Source: Listeria welshimeri serovar 6b str. SLCC5334
GTDB taxonomy: Bacteria; Bacillota; Bacilli; Lactobacillales; Listeriaceae
Length of the DNA stretch: 64,000 nucleotides
Direction: 5' to 3'
NCBI RefSeq assembly: GCF_000060285.1
Contig: NC_008555.1
Coordinates: 992,001 to 1,056,000 of the forward strand
Of the stretch, positions 1 through 8,251 are shown piece by piece. Each line of letters begins with the position of its first letter. The stretch's first letter is position 1. Under the pieces are notes generated by a model. It searched no databases, was not told where the DNA came from, and saw only the letters and a program-made list of their open reading frames with translations. The position numbers were made by a program, and so were the translations under genes.

Positions 1-22
1 TCAATGATTAAGGAGGATTCTA

Positions 23-877
23 ATGATTAGTCGTAATTTAAAAATTTACTTTCGTGATAGAACCGCTGTATTAATGTCGTTATTAACCGTTTTAATTATT
101 ATTGGACTTTATGCAATCTTTTTAGGAAATAATATGGAAGAGATGTTTAAACAGGCTTCTGGAAAAACGACAGGGGTAGAAGAATTAGTAAATACTTGGG
201 TGATTGCGGGAATTTTATCTATCACACCTGTCACAGTTTCGCTAGCTGTTTTTTCTTTGAAAGTACATGATGAAGAGGAGAGTATTGCGAGAAGTTTTGC
301 AATAACACCTGCTTCCAGATGGCGCATTGTGGTGAGCTATATTGTTAGTGGCTTGGTTGCCTCATTTGTCCTTTCACTTATAACTCTTTTTGTTGGAGAA
401 ATGTATATTTGGTTGACAGGAGGAGCGATTTTACCGCTTGAAAGTTGGTTGGGTTTAATTAGTACGATGTTAATTAATGTCATTTGTTGTAGTAGTATCA
501 TGTTTTTTATTACTAGTATGGTAAAACAAGCGAGCGCATTTAGTTCTGTTTCCACTATTGTTGGTACCGTTATTGGTTTTATTGCCGGGATTTATTTACC
601 GATTGGTTCTCTTCCAGACACGGTGCAAACAATTATGAAGTGTTTTCCGTTTACATATGGAGCATCCGCTATTCGTGAAATAATGACAAAAGCGCCTTTA
701 CAACAAGTTTTTGCGGGGAATTCAAATGCAATGAACGCCACAAAAGAAATGATTGGTATTACCATTTATTGGGGCAATAAAACAGTGACGACGGGACTAA
801 GTTTACTTATTTTAATTGCCTTTGCAGTCGTGTTTGGGGTGTTATCGGTCCTCCTCATGAAACGACAAACTAAATAA
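23..877 (+). CDS. ABC-2 type transporter permease
   Basis: This 284-residue integral membrane protein is the permease half of an ABC-2 type exporter. Six hydrophobic segments are visible, at about residues 15-35, 62-82, 104-126, 143-165, 175-195 and 258-280. The usual large external loop lies before the last one. A strong ribosome binding site (AAGGAGG) ends about 6 bases before the ATG, so this start is secure. The matching ATPase is probably the gene just upstream, outside the window. The substrate cannot be read from sequence; relatives export drugs, lipids or peptides. No terminator is seen before prfC. Confidence 0.8.
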   Translation: MISRNLKIYFRDRTAVLMSLLTVLIIIGLYAIFLGNNMEEMFKQASGKTTGVEELVNTWVIAGILSITPVTVSLAVFSLKVHDEEESIARSFAITPASRWRIVVSYIVSGLVASFVLSLITLFVGEMYIWLTGGAILPLESWLGLISTMLINVICCSSIMFFITSMVKQASAFSSVSTIVGTVIGFIAGIYLPIGSLPDTVQTIMKCFPFTYGASAIREIMTKAPLQQVFAGNSNAMNATKEMIGITIYWGNKTVTTGLSLLILIAFAVVFGVLSVLLMKRQTK

Positions 878-958
878 TTTTTGAATAAAAAAACAGCCGA
901 AGTTCTCCTAATTATGCTATACTAATGGAATGTGAATGAATCTAGGAGGAAAATAACA

Positions 959-2527
959 ATGAGTCAAGATTTGCAAAAAGAAGTTGCTTCACGCAAAACG
1001 TTTGCGATTATTTCTCACCCGGATGCTGGGAAAACGACGATTACAGAACAATTATTATTATTCGGTGGCGTTATCCGTTCAGCTGGGACTGTAAAGGGAA
1101 AGAAATCTGGAAAGTTTGCGACAAGTGACTGGATGGAAATTGAAAAACAACGTGGAATCTCGGTAACGAGTTCTGTTATGCAGTTTGATTATAATGGATC
1201 AAGAATTAATATTTTGGATACACCAGGGCACTCTGATTTCAGTGAAGATACGTATCGAACATTAATGGCAGTGGATAGTGCTGTCATGGTTATTGATGCA
1301 GCCAAAGGTATTGAAGCACAAACCCTCAAATTATTCAAAGTTTGTCGGATGCGCGGAATTCCTATTTTTACGTTTATTAACAAAATGGACCGCCAAGGGA
1401 AAATGCCACTTGAACTCCTTGCTGAATTAGAAGAAGTTTTAGAAATTGAATCGTATCCAATGAACTGGCCAATTGGTATGGGAAAAGAGCTTGCTGGGCT
1501 TTATGATCGTTATCATCGTGTAATTGAACAATATCGCTCGGAAGAAGATGAGCGCTTCTTACCACTTGGTGAAGATGGTGATTTGAAGGAAGCGCACGAA
1601 ATTCAAAAATCACTCTATTATGATCAAGCATTGGAAGAAATAATGTTACTTGATGAAGCAGGTAATGATTTCAGCCGCGAACGTATTCTTGCGGGAGAAC
1701 AAACTCCAGTATTTTTTGGGAGTGCATTAACAAATTTTGGTGTAGAAACTTTCTTACGTACCTTTGTTGATTTTGCGCCAGCCCCTTCAAGCCACGAATC
1801 TAATGAAGGCATTATTGAAGCAGACAATCCGAAATTCTCTGGATTTATCTTCAAAATCCAAGCAAACATGAATCCTGCTCACCGAGATCGTATTGCTTTT
1901 ATTCGAATTTGTTCAGGCGAATTTGAGCGTGGAATGAATGTGACGTTAACCCGAACAGGAAAAAGTATCAAATTAGCTAATTCCACTCAGTTTATGGCAG
2001 ATGACAGGGAAACCGTTAATCGTGCTGTAGCCGGAGATATTATCGGTTTATACGACACTGGTAACTACCAAATTGGTGATACGATAACAAATGGAAGTAA
2101 AAAACTCGAATTTGAAAAACTTCCTCAGTTTACACCGGAATTATTTATGCGTGTTTATGCGAAAAATGTCATGAAACAAAAGCATTTCCATAAAGGTGTG
2201 GAGCAGCTCGTTCAAGAAGGTGCGATTCAATTATTTAAAACATGGCGCACAGAGGAATACATTATTGGAGCTGTCGGTCAGTTGCAATTTGAAGTATTTG
2301 AACACAGAATGCGCGGCGAATATAATTCTGAAATCCGGATGGAACCAATTGGTAAAAAAATCGCTCGTTGGGTAAAAGAAGAAGATGCGGATGAAAAACT
2401 ATCCACAGCTAGAAGCATGCTAGTAAAAGATCGTTTCGACCAACCGTTATTTCTATTCGAAAATGAATTCGCGATTAATTGGTTTAATGATAAAAATCCA
2501 GATATCGAATTAACTTCATTATTATAA
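959..2527 (+). CDS. prfC: Peptide chain release factor 3 (RF3)
   Basis: RF3 is a translational GTPase that recycles RF1 and RF2 from the ribosome after peptide release. The G1 loop SHPDAGKTT, the switch region [16 protein letters not shown] (G3) and NKMD (G4) are all present in the first 150 residues. The EF-G-like domains follow. At 522 residues the length is normal for the family. An upstream in-frame ATG at 932 exists, but AGGAGG at 943-948 places translation at 959. The gene stands alone, closed by a strong terminator. Confidence 0.95.
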   Translation: MSQDLQKEVASRKTFAIISHPDAGKTTITEQLLLFGGVIRSAGTVKGKKSGKFATSDWMEIEKQRGISVTSSVMQFDYNGSRINILDTPGHSDFSEDTYRTLMAVDSAVMVIDAAKGIEAQTLKLFKVCRMRGIPIFTFINKMDRQGKMPLELLAELEEVLEIESYPMNWPIGMGKELAGLYDRYHRVIEQYRSEEDERFLPLGEDGDLKEAHEIQKSLYYDQALEEIMLLDEAGNDFSRERILAGEQTPVFFGSALTNFGVETFLRTFVDFAPAPSSHESNEGIIEADNPKFSGFIFKIQANMNPAHRDRIAFIRICSGEFERGMNVTLTRTGKSIKLANSTQFMADDRETVNRAVAGDIIGLYDTGNYQIGDTITNGSKKLEFEKLPQFTPELFMRVYAKNVMKQKHFHKGVEQLVQEGAIQLFKTWRTEEYIIGAVGQLQFEVFEHRMRGEYNSEIRMEPIGKKIARWVKEEDADEKLSTARSMLVKDRFDQPLFLFENEFAINWFNDKNPDIELTSLL

Positions 2528-2533
2528 AATACG

Positions 2534-2570
2534 CAACCTATTTGTACTTTCGCAAATAGGTTGTTTTTTT
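2534..2570 (+). terminator. Terminator of prfC
   Basis: An 11-bp perfect stem (CAACCTATTTG / CAAATAGGTTG) is followed by an uninterrupted T run. Confidence 0.9.
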
Positions 2571-2571
2571 C

Positions 2572-2599
2572 TTGACAATTTTTTAAAACGCGCTATAAT
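2572..2599 (+). promoter_or_regulatory. SigA promoter of the marR-MATE operon
   Basis: A consensus -35 TTGACA (2572-2577) and a consensus -10 TATAAT (2594-2599) are separated by 16 bp. The -35 abuts the T run of the prfC terminator. The putative operator starts two bases after the -10. Confidence 0.85.
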
Positions 2600-2600
2600 T

Positions 2601-2618
2601 AGTTAGAATTCTAATTAA
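2601..2618. promoter_or_regulatory. Putative MarR operator, copy 1
   Basis: AGTTAGAATTCTAATTAA contains the perfect palindrome TTAGAATTCTAA. It covers the expected transcription start of the MarR gene. The same core recurs upstream of the MATE gene, which points to autorepression. Binding by this MarR protein is inferred. Confidence 0.7.
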
Positions 2619-2633
2619 TAAGGAGTTGTACTT

Positions 2634-3059
2634 GTGAGAAGAGAGAAGACGATGGATACGTTAATTCGGTCGATTATGATTAAATCTAAACGGAAAATGG
2701 ATGCAAAAGTAGGTCAATTTGGATTGACCGAACAACAAGCTAGAGTTCTGGGATTTTTAAATGATAACGCGGCAAATGAAATTATCCAAAAAGATCTTCA
2801 GCGAATTTTCCAAACGCGTGGAGCGAGTATTACTAGCCTCATTCAAGGGCTCGAGAAAAAGAAATTAATTTCACGTAAACCAAGCATTCGAGATGGCAGA
2901 GAAAAAGTAGTCACTTTAACAGAGGAAGGCAAACGAATCGTGGATGAATTTAATGCTTTTTTTCCGCGTGAAGATGATAAAGCGAAAAAAATACTTTCTT
3001 CTGATGAGTATCAAACCTTAATTGAACTACTTAGTAAAATTGATGACAACACAGAATAA
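2634..3059 (+). CDS. MarR family transcriptional regulator
   Basis: This is a 141-residue winged-helix regulator of the MarR family. The recognition region around residues 50-75 (TRGASITSLIQGLEKKKLI) and the wing with SIRDGREKVVTLTEEGK are typical. It starts with GTG at 2634, eight bases after AGGAG. The palindrome TTAGAATTCTAA lies in its own promoter and again before the MATE exporter. The simplest reading is a drug- or metabolite-sensing repressor of itself and the exporter. The ligand is unknown. Confidence 0.85.
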   Translation: MRREKTMDTLIRSIMIKSKRKMDAKVGQFGLTEQQARVLGFLNDNAANEIIQKDLQRIFQTRGASITSLIQGLEKKKLISRKPSIRDGREKVVTLTEEGKRIVDEFNAFFPREDDKAKKILSSDEYQTLIELLSKIDDNTE

Positions 3060-3075
3060 AAAAATTTAGTTATAT

Positions 3076-3093
3076 AGTTAGAATTCTAACTAA
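3076..3093. promoter_or_regulatory. Putative MarR operator, copy 2
   Basis: AGTTAGAATTCTAACTAA repeats the operator core found at 2601-2618, here with wider symmetry (AGTTAGAATTCTAACT is a perfect palindrome). It lies between the MarR gene and the MATE gene, about 20 bp before the MATE ATG. Confidence 0.7.
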
Positions 3094-3112
3094 TTTCAAG
3101 GGAGGAATTAAA

Positions 3113-4474
3113 ATGAAACACGGAGATAATTATTATTTAACAAAAGCGAGTATTCCAAAAGCGATAGCACACTTATCCATTCCAATGATGCTTGGTATGT
3201 CAGTAGGGGTCATTTATAATATCGTCAATGCCTTTTTTATTGGTTTATTACATGATACATCCATGTTAACAGCTGTGACGCTTGGTTTACCAATGTTTAC
3301 AGTGTTAATGGCAATTGGGAATATGTTTGGAGTTGGTGGTGGTACGTATATTTCTCGTTTACTAGGGAAAGAAGAAGGAATAAAGGCGAAACAAGTATCG
3401 GCTTTTGTTTTATACGGAAGTTTGGTTTTAGGTATTTTATGCGCCATTTTATTAGGATTTTTAATCAATCCAGTTACTCATTTTCTGGGTGCGGATACAA
3501 CGAGTTTTTTACACACGAAAAATTATACATTGGCGCTTCTAATTTGTAGTCCGTTTATTATTGCTAATTTTGCTTTAGAGCAAGTTGTTCGGGCAGAGGG
3601 AGCTTCTCGGGTTTCAATGAATGGGATGCTGATTGGTACGCTAGTTAATTTAGTGTTTGATCCATTACTTATTTTATATTTTGATTTTAATGTCGTAGGA
3701 GCTGCCGTTTCAATTGGTTTAGCAAGTATCGTTTCACTTATCTATTATGCTTGGTATTTAGAGAAAAAAAGTGATTATTTATCCATTCGTTTTAAATGGT
3801 TTAAAGCAACCAAAGAAATTGTCCAAAACGTTTTTAAAATTGGTGTTTCTGAGCTACTTTTATCATTATTTTTAATTGTGACAACGCTCGTTTTAAATCA
3901 TTATTCGATGATATACGGGGATGGAGTGGTTGCAGGGTTTGGTGTAGCGCTACGGGTAGTGCAGTTACCTGAATTTATTTGTATGGGACTTTACATGGGA
4001 ATTATTCCACTTTTGGCATATAATTACAGCTCGGGAAATATTGCACGGTTTGAGAAAGCAATCCGTTTTACAGCATTCAGTATCGGTTTTATTGTGCTTG
4101 TGATTTCTAGTTTTGTATTTATTTTCCGTTTTCAAGTTATGCATTTATTTAGTGACAATCAAAGTGTTATATCACTTGGTGTGCATATTATGATTGCGAT
4201 GCTGATATCTTCTCTTTTTAGCGGATTTACAGGGCTCTTTACAAGTACTTTTCAGGCGATTGGAAAAGCGGTTCCAGCTACAATTATGTCCGTCTCGCAA
4301 GGAATTATTTTTATTCCCGTCATTATAATAGGTCAACATTATTTTGGTTTAATGGGTGTGATTTGGTCCTTAACAGCGACAGAAATTCTTACGTGTATAA
4401 TCGGTGTGATACTATTCACAATTTATAATATTAAAATCGCCAGTAGCGCGAAAACTAAAGATCTACTGGTTTAA
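3113..4474 (+). CDS. MATE family multidrug efflux protein
   Basis: This 453-residue protein has about twelve membrane segments in two related halves and belongs to the MATE family of Na+ or H+ coupled exporters. Family-like stretches include IPMMLGMSVGVIYNIVNAFF near the N-terminus and EQVVRAEGASR near residue 160. The ribosome binding site is GGGAGG. It follows the MarR gene by 53 bp and is preceded by a copy of the operator. It is therefore probably an inducible exporter controlled by that regulator. The substrate cannot be told. Confidence 0.87.
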   Translation: MKHGDNYYLTKASIPKAIAHLSIPMMLGMSVGVIYNIVNAFFIGLLHDTSMLTAVTLGLPMFTVLMAIGNMFGVGGGTYISRLLGKEEGIKAKQVSAFVLYGSLVLGILCAILLGFLINPVTHFLGADTTSFLHTKNYTLALLICSPFIIANFALEQVVRAEGASRVSMNGMLIGTLVNLVFDPLLILYFDFNVVGAAVSIGLASIVSLIYYAWYLEKKSDYLSIRFKWFKATKEIVQNVFKIGVSELLLSLFLIVTTLVLNHYSMIYGDGVVAGFGVALRVVQLPEFICMGLYMGIIPLLAYNYSSGNIARFEKAIRFTAFSIGFIVLVISSFVFIFRFQVMHLFSDNQSVISLGVHIMIAMLISSLFSGFTGLFTSTFQAIGKAVPATIMSVSQGIIFIPVIIIGQHYFGLMGVIWSLTATEILTCIIGVILFTIYNIKIASSAKTKDLLV

Positions 4475-4495
4475 AAAGTTTGTGAGAAAAATTAG

Positions 4496-4525
4496 TTGAC
4501 GAGTACTTCTTTATTATGGTATTAT
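4496..4525 (+). promoter_or_regulatory. Promoter of the riboswitch-terC transcript
   Basis: A -35 TTGACG and a -10 TATTAT preceded by TGG (extended -10) are 18 bp apart. Transcription would start near 4532, just before the aptamer. Confidence 0.7.
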
Positions 4526-4555
4526 TCTCTAAGTAATCATATATCGTTCTTTGAC

Positions 4556-4697
4556 AAATGTCAGAGGGGAGTAGCGCTGATTAGCTCTTTAATCAGGATA
4601 AAGTCGTCATTACATGATAGAGATATCATCGGTTTTATCACATTTAATTTTAAATGTTAGCGAGACCTTTGCCTTTACGGGCAGGTCTCGCTTTTTT
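4556..4697 (+). promoter_or_regulatory. yybP-ykoY manganese riboswitch with overlapping terminator
   Basis: The conserved 5' element GGGGAGTAGCG (4567-4577) and the 3' element GAGACCTTTGCC (4662-4673) frame three helices, with AAAGTCGTCA in between. This is the yybP-ykoY aptamer pattern, which senses Mn2+. The 3' aptamer strand also forms the left arm of a terminator (GCGAGACC...GGTCTCGC plus six T, 4660-4697). Ligand binding should therefore block termination and switch the downstream terC gene on. The family is well known; the ON logic is inferred from the overlap. Confidence 0.9.
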
Positions 4698-4755
4698 GTT
4701 TCTTCAAAATAGGAGATCTTTGACATTTTAATAGAACAAAGGAGGAAAAGAATTA

Positions 4756-5523
4756 GTGGATACAGCAATGATTTTAGAGTACGGTTGGGTACTACTTGTC
4801 TTAATCGGTCTTGAGGGTATTTTAGCAGCAGATAATGCAGTAGTTATGGCTGTTATGGTAAAACACCTTCCAGATAAACAACAGAAAAAAGCATTATTTT
4901 ATGGATTGATGGGTGCCTTTGTTTTCCGTTTTGGCGCATTATTCTTAATCTCCTTCTTGGCAAATGTATGGCAAGTTCAAGCGCTAGGTGCCGCTTATTT
5001 ACTTTATATCGCTATTAGTCATATTTGGAAACATGCCAAAGGAAAAGATGGAGAAAAAGTAAAAAAAGAAAAAGCAGGATCAGGTTTTTGGATGACAGTT
5101 TTAAAAGTAGAGATTGCAGATATAGCGTTTGCGATTGATTCCATGCTTGCTGCTGTGGCACTTGCAATTACGCTTCCAGAAACCGGATGGGGCCATATTG
5201 GCGGTATTGATACTGGACAATTCACCATTATGTTCTTAGGTGGTCTTGTTGGATTAATCATTATTCGTTTTGCAGCAACTCAATTTGTTAAATTACTAAA
5301 AAGCTATCCAAGCCTCGAAACAGCTGCCTTTTTAATTGTTGGTTGGGTGGGCGTAAAACTAGTTATTTATACATTAGCACATCCAAGTCTTGCAGTAATT
5401 CCGCATAGTTTTCCAGAGTCAACCCTGTGGAAATTAATTTTCTGGGGTGTGATGATTCTTATTATTTTGTGGGGATGGTTCGTTTCTTATCGAAGCAAGA
5501 AAAAAACAGAAACAATGAAATAA
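4756..5523 (+). CDS. TerC family membrane protein (YkoY/MeeY-like), first paralogue
   Basis: This 255-residue TerC family protein has about seven membrane segments. The acidic metal-handling motifs EGILAADNAVVMA (segment 1) and EIADIAFAIDSMLA (centre) are intact. In Bacillus subtilis, TerC proteins handle Mn2+ at the membrane and help metalate secreted enzymes. The yybP-ykoY riboswitch directly upstream supports a manganese role. It starts with GTG at 4756, ten bases after GGAGG; an internal ATG at 4768 is possible. A close paralogue follows 100 bp downstream. Confidence 0.88.
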   Translation: MDTAMILEYGWVLLVLIGLEGILAADNAVVMAVMVKHLPDKQQKKALFYGLMGAFVFRFGALFLISFLANVWQVQALGAAYLLYIAISHIWKHAKGKDGEKVKKEKAGSGFWMTVLKVEIADIAFAIDSMLAAVALAITLPETGWGHIGGIDTGQFTIMFLGGLVGLIIIRFAATQFVKLLKSYPSLETAAFLIVGWVGVKLVIYTLAHPSLAVIPHSFPESTLWKLIFWGVMILIILWGWFVSYRSKKKTETMK

Positions 5524-5532
5524 TTTTAAATG

Positions 5533-5563
5533 ACCAGAAGTGCATAGTGTACTTCTGGTTTTA
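5533..5563 (+). terminator. Weak terminator between the terC paralogues
   Basis: A 9-bp stem (ACCAGAAGT / ACTTCTGGT) is followed by a short T-rich tail. The weak tail suggests some readthrough into the second terC. Confidence 0.55.
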
Positions 5564-5623
5564 CATACAACGAGATGCTGAAATAATATTTTTATGATAG
5601 AGTAGAAGGATGGTGAATGAGGA

Positions 5624-6391
5624 ATGGATGTTTCCATTTGGGGAGAATATGCGTTAGTTTTTCTTGTATTAGTAATATTGGAAGGAATTCTTTCAGCAGA
5701 TAATGCGGTAGTTATGGCAGTAATCGTAAAAGGTTTGCCTCATGATAAACAACGGAAAGCTTTATTTTATGGTTTGGTAGGAGCGTTTATTTTCCGGTTT
5801 ATAGCACTTTTTTTAATTTCATTTTTAGTGAAAATATGGGAAATCCAAGCAATTGGCGCGGTATATTTATTGTATCTAGCAATCAAACACATGTGGCGCT
5901 TGAAGAAGGGTAAACAAGAAGAAGTAAAAGAAACTTCCAGTGCAAAATCAACTTCCTTTTGGGGTGTGGTGGCACGTGTTGAGTTGACCGATATTGCTTT
6001 CGCGCTTGATTCGATGTTAGCTGCAGCGGCACTTGTTGTTACTTTGCCAGATTTAGGGGATTTTGATATTGGTGGAATGAACGGTGGACAATTTATCGTG
6101 ATGTTCCTGGGTGGTATTGCTGGATTAGTTGTTATACGTTTTGCAGCTACACAGGTGGTTAAATTATTAGAACGCTACCCTACACTCGAAACAGCTGCCT
6201 TTTTAATTGTTGGTTGGGTTGGAGTGAAAATGGCAGTTCTAACGCTGGCACATCCTTCTGTTGCCATTATTCCAGAAGATTTTCCGGATTCAGCAGTTTG
6301 GAAGCTGACATTCTGGTCGGTTATGATAATAATAGGTTTGGGTGGTTATATCATTGCGAGAAAAAAAGAGAAGAAAACCAAGAGAGTTTGA
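5624..6391 (+). CDS. TerC family membrane protein, second paralogue
   Basis: This is a 255-residue paralogue of the preceding protein with the same layout and motifs (EGILSADNAVVMA, ELTDIAFALDSMLAA). The two presumably arose by tandem duplication. The cytoplasmic loop around residues 95-110 and the C-terminus are the most divergent parts. It has no riboswitch of its own. The gene overlaps the start of the potassium channel gene ktrD, which suggests translational coupling. Mn2+ handling is inferred from the family and the neighbour's riboswitch. Confidence 0.87.
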   Translation: MDVSIWGEYALVFLVLVILEGILSADNAVVMAVIVKGLPHDKQRKALFYGLVGAFIFRFIALFLISFLVKIWEIQAIGAVYLLYLAIKHMWRLKKGKQEEVKETSSAKSTSFWGVVARVELTDIAFALDSMLAAAALVVTLPDLGDFDIGGMNGGQFIVMFLGGIAGLVVIRFAATQVVKLLERYPTLETAAFLIVGWVGVKMAVLTLAHPSVAIIPEDFPDSAVWKLTFWSVMIIIGLGGYIIARKKEKKTKRV

Positions 6392-7769
6392 ATATGAGCA
6401 GGAAGTAAAACTACGCCGAAGATTAAAGCTTGTACTAGCTCGTATGACGCCAGTGCAGGTAATTATCGCGTATTATTTTCTTGCGGTTACGATTTCTACA
6501 ATCGTCTTGAGCTTGCCGTTTACTTTACAAAAAGGGGTAAAGGTATCGTTTATTGATACCCTTTTTACAGCAGCTAGTTCGGTGAGTGTGACGGGACTTG
6601 CTACTGTAGATGTTAGCCAAACATACAGTACTGCCGGAATTTGGGTCTTAATGGCAATTTTTCAAATTGGTGGGCTAGGTGTTATGATGATCAGTACTTT
6701 CTTTTATTTAATTTTGAAGAGAAGAATTGGATTAAAGCAACGGCAACTAATTATGACTGATACGAATCAATTTACGATGAGTGGAATGGTTCGGATGTTA
6801 CGCGAAATTCTAGTTTTGATTTTTGGGATTGAATTAGTAGGGGCGCTGATTTTAGGTATTTACTTTATTCCGCTGTATCCTAATTTTTGGGATGCAATGT
6901 TTCAAGGTTTATATAACTCCGTTTCACTGGTTACCAATGCAGGTGTAGATATCACCGGTAAATCATTAATACCATTTGCCAATGATTATTTTGTGCAATT
7001 TATTTCGATTTTGCTAATCATTGCTGGTGCGATTGGATTTCCGGTTTTACTAGAAACACGAAGATTTTTATTTGAAAAAAATACGCTAATACCGTTTCGT
7101 TTTTCTTTATTTGTAAAAGTAACGACGCTTACTTATTTTGTTCTTTTAATTCTCGGAGGGTTACTTATTTGGTTATTTGAATACAATCATTTCTTCAGTG
7201 GCAAAAGCTGGGACTTTGGGTTCTTTAATTCGATGTTCTTATCAGCTACCTCTAGAAGCGCGGGTCTACAAACGATGGATAGCGGTGCGCTCTCTGTTTC
7301 CACATTATTACTTGTCTCGTTCCTGATGTTTATTGGAGCATCACCTAGTTCGGTTGGTGGTGGGATACGAACGACCACCTTTGCAATTACAATATTGTTC
7401 ATTTATTCGGTTATTCGCGGTCGGAAACATGTTTACATTTTTGGGCGGGAATTACATCAAGAAGACGTGCGTAAATCGCTTGCAGTCACATTCGTCGCAG
7501 GGTTTATAAGTATTTCCGCGATAGTGATAATGATGCAGACAGAAACGGCCTCCCTTATTTCAGTAATTTTTGAAGTGTTTTCTGCGTTCGGAACTTCTGG
7601 TTTATCAGTGGGTTTGACACCAGACTTGTCAACTCCTGGTAAATTAATTATTATTATATTAATGTTTATTGGGCGAGTCGGTATTATGTATTCTATGCTT
7701 AGTCTTAGAAATAAAAACCAGCCGAAAAACGCAATTCGTTTACCAAAAGAAAAAATAATTACAGGTTAA
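6342..7769 (+). CDS. ktrD: Ktr potassium uptake channel subunit (KtrD/KtrB family)
   Basis: This is the membrane pore of a Ktr K+ (Na+-coupled) uptake system. The four P-loops of the TrkH/KtrB fold are visible through VTGLATV, TNAGVD, SAGLQT and FGTSGLSVG, each with the selectivity-filter glycine. The reading frame begins inside terC. The candidate starts are GTG 6342 and TTG 6354, the latter with GGGTGG about 9 bases upstream, so the N-terminus is uncertain by a few residues. No RCK partner is adjacent; the likely one is KtrC at 34.8 kb. Confidence 0.9.
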   Translation: MVISLREKKRRKPREFEYEQEVKLRRRLKLVLARMTPVQVIIAYYFLAVTISTIVLSLPFTLQKGVKVSFIDTLFTAASSVSVTGLATVDVSQTYSTAGIWVLMAIFQIGGLGVMMISTFFYLILKRRIGLKQRQLIMTDTNQFTMSGMVRMLREILVLIFGIELVGALILGIYFIPLYPNFWDAMFQGLYNSVSLVTNAGVDITGKSLIPFANDYFVQFISILLIIAGAIGFPVLLETRRFLFEKNTLIPFRFSLFVKVTTLTYFVLLILGGLLIWLFEYNHFFSGKSWDFGFFNSMFLSATSRSAGLQTMDSGALSVSTLLLVSFLMFIGASPSSVGGGIRTTTFAITILFIYSVIRGRKHVYIFGRELHQEDVRKSLAVTFVAGFISISAIVIMMQTETASLISVIFEVFSAFGTSGLSVGLTPDLSTPGKLIIIILMFIGRVGIMYSMLSLRNKNQPKNAIRLPKEKIITG

Positions 7770-7772
7770 AAC

Positions 7773-7808
7773 AAAAAATCTTTCCGCGAAATGTGGAAAG
7801 ATTTTTTT
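7773..7808. terminator. Terminator downstream of ktrD
   Basis: An A run, the stem ATCTTTCC / GGAAAGAT and a T run make a terminator readable on both strands. Confidence 0.85.
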
Positions 7809-7815
7809 GTTGCAT

Positions 7816-7847
7816 GAAAAACCTCCTAATCAATTTGATTAGGAGGT
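7816..7847 (-). terminator. Terminator of the small membrane protein gene
   Basis: Read on the minus strand, a very stable stem (ACCTCCTAATCAA / TTGATTAGGAGGT) is followed by five T. It lies just past the stop codon of the minus-strand gene at 7854. Confidence 0.85.
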
Positions 7848-7853
7848 AGATGA

Positions 7854-8222
7854 TTAATATCTTGATTTTGGAACTGGTCGTCTGAAAATCCCCATTAAAC
7901 CAGTTAGAGTAATTAGAATACCTGATACAACCCAAGCAGTACCGATAACAAAGAATAAAACAATCCCGATAACTACTAAGATTACACCAAAGCCGCGTGG
8001 AGCTGATTTGATTAATAGAGTCGCAATTAATGCAACAATAGATGCTATTAATGTAATCCATCCAAGATTTGCTAATTCATATCCTAAGTTTCCAGATAGA
8101 TAAGTGAAAGTCTGAATATAATCTGTGACTGAATCTCCATAATTAATAATCCAAAATCCAACTAAAATTCCAATGATGGAGCCAATTAATCCGATAATAA
8201 CTTCTGGCTTTCTTGAGCCCAT
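7854..8222 (-). CDS. Small four-helix membrane protein, DUF4064-like
   Basis: This 122-residue protein has four hydrophobic segments (about residues 7-27, 48-70, 76-92 and 95-113) and a basic C-terminus. It resembles DUF4064 proteins, which have no known function. The ribosome binding site is AAAGGAGG. A near-perfect SigB promoter lies 38 bp upstream, inside the end of the preceding gene, which points to a general stress role. The enzymatic function, if any, is unknown. Confidence 0.75.
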   Translation of the reverse strand: MGSRKPEVIIGLIGSIIGILVGFWIINYGDSVTDYIQTFTYLSGNLGYELANLGWITLIASIVALIATLLIKSAPRGFGVILVVIGIVLFFVIGTAWVVSGILITLTGLMGIFRRPVPKSRY

Positions 8223-8251
8223 AATAAAACCTCCTTTTTCTTTCTATATGT

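Noticed and set aside
6394-6408. ATG 6394 as the ktrD start
   Set aside because: It is in another frame than ktrD and stops after five codons.
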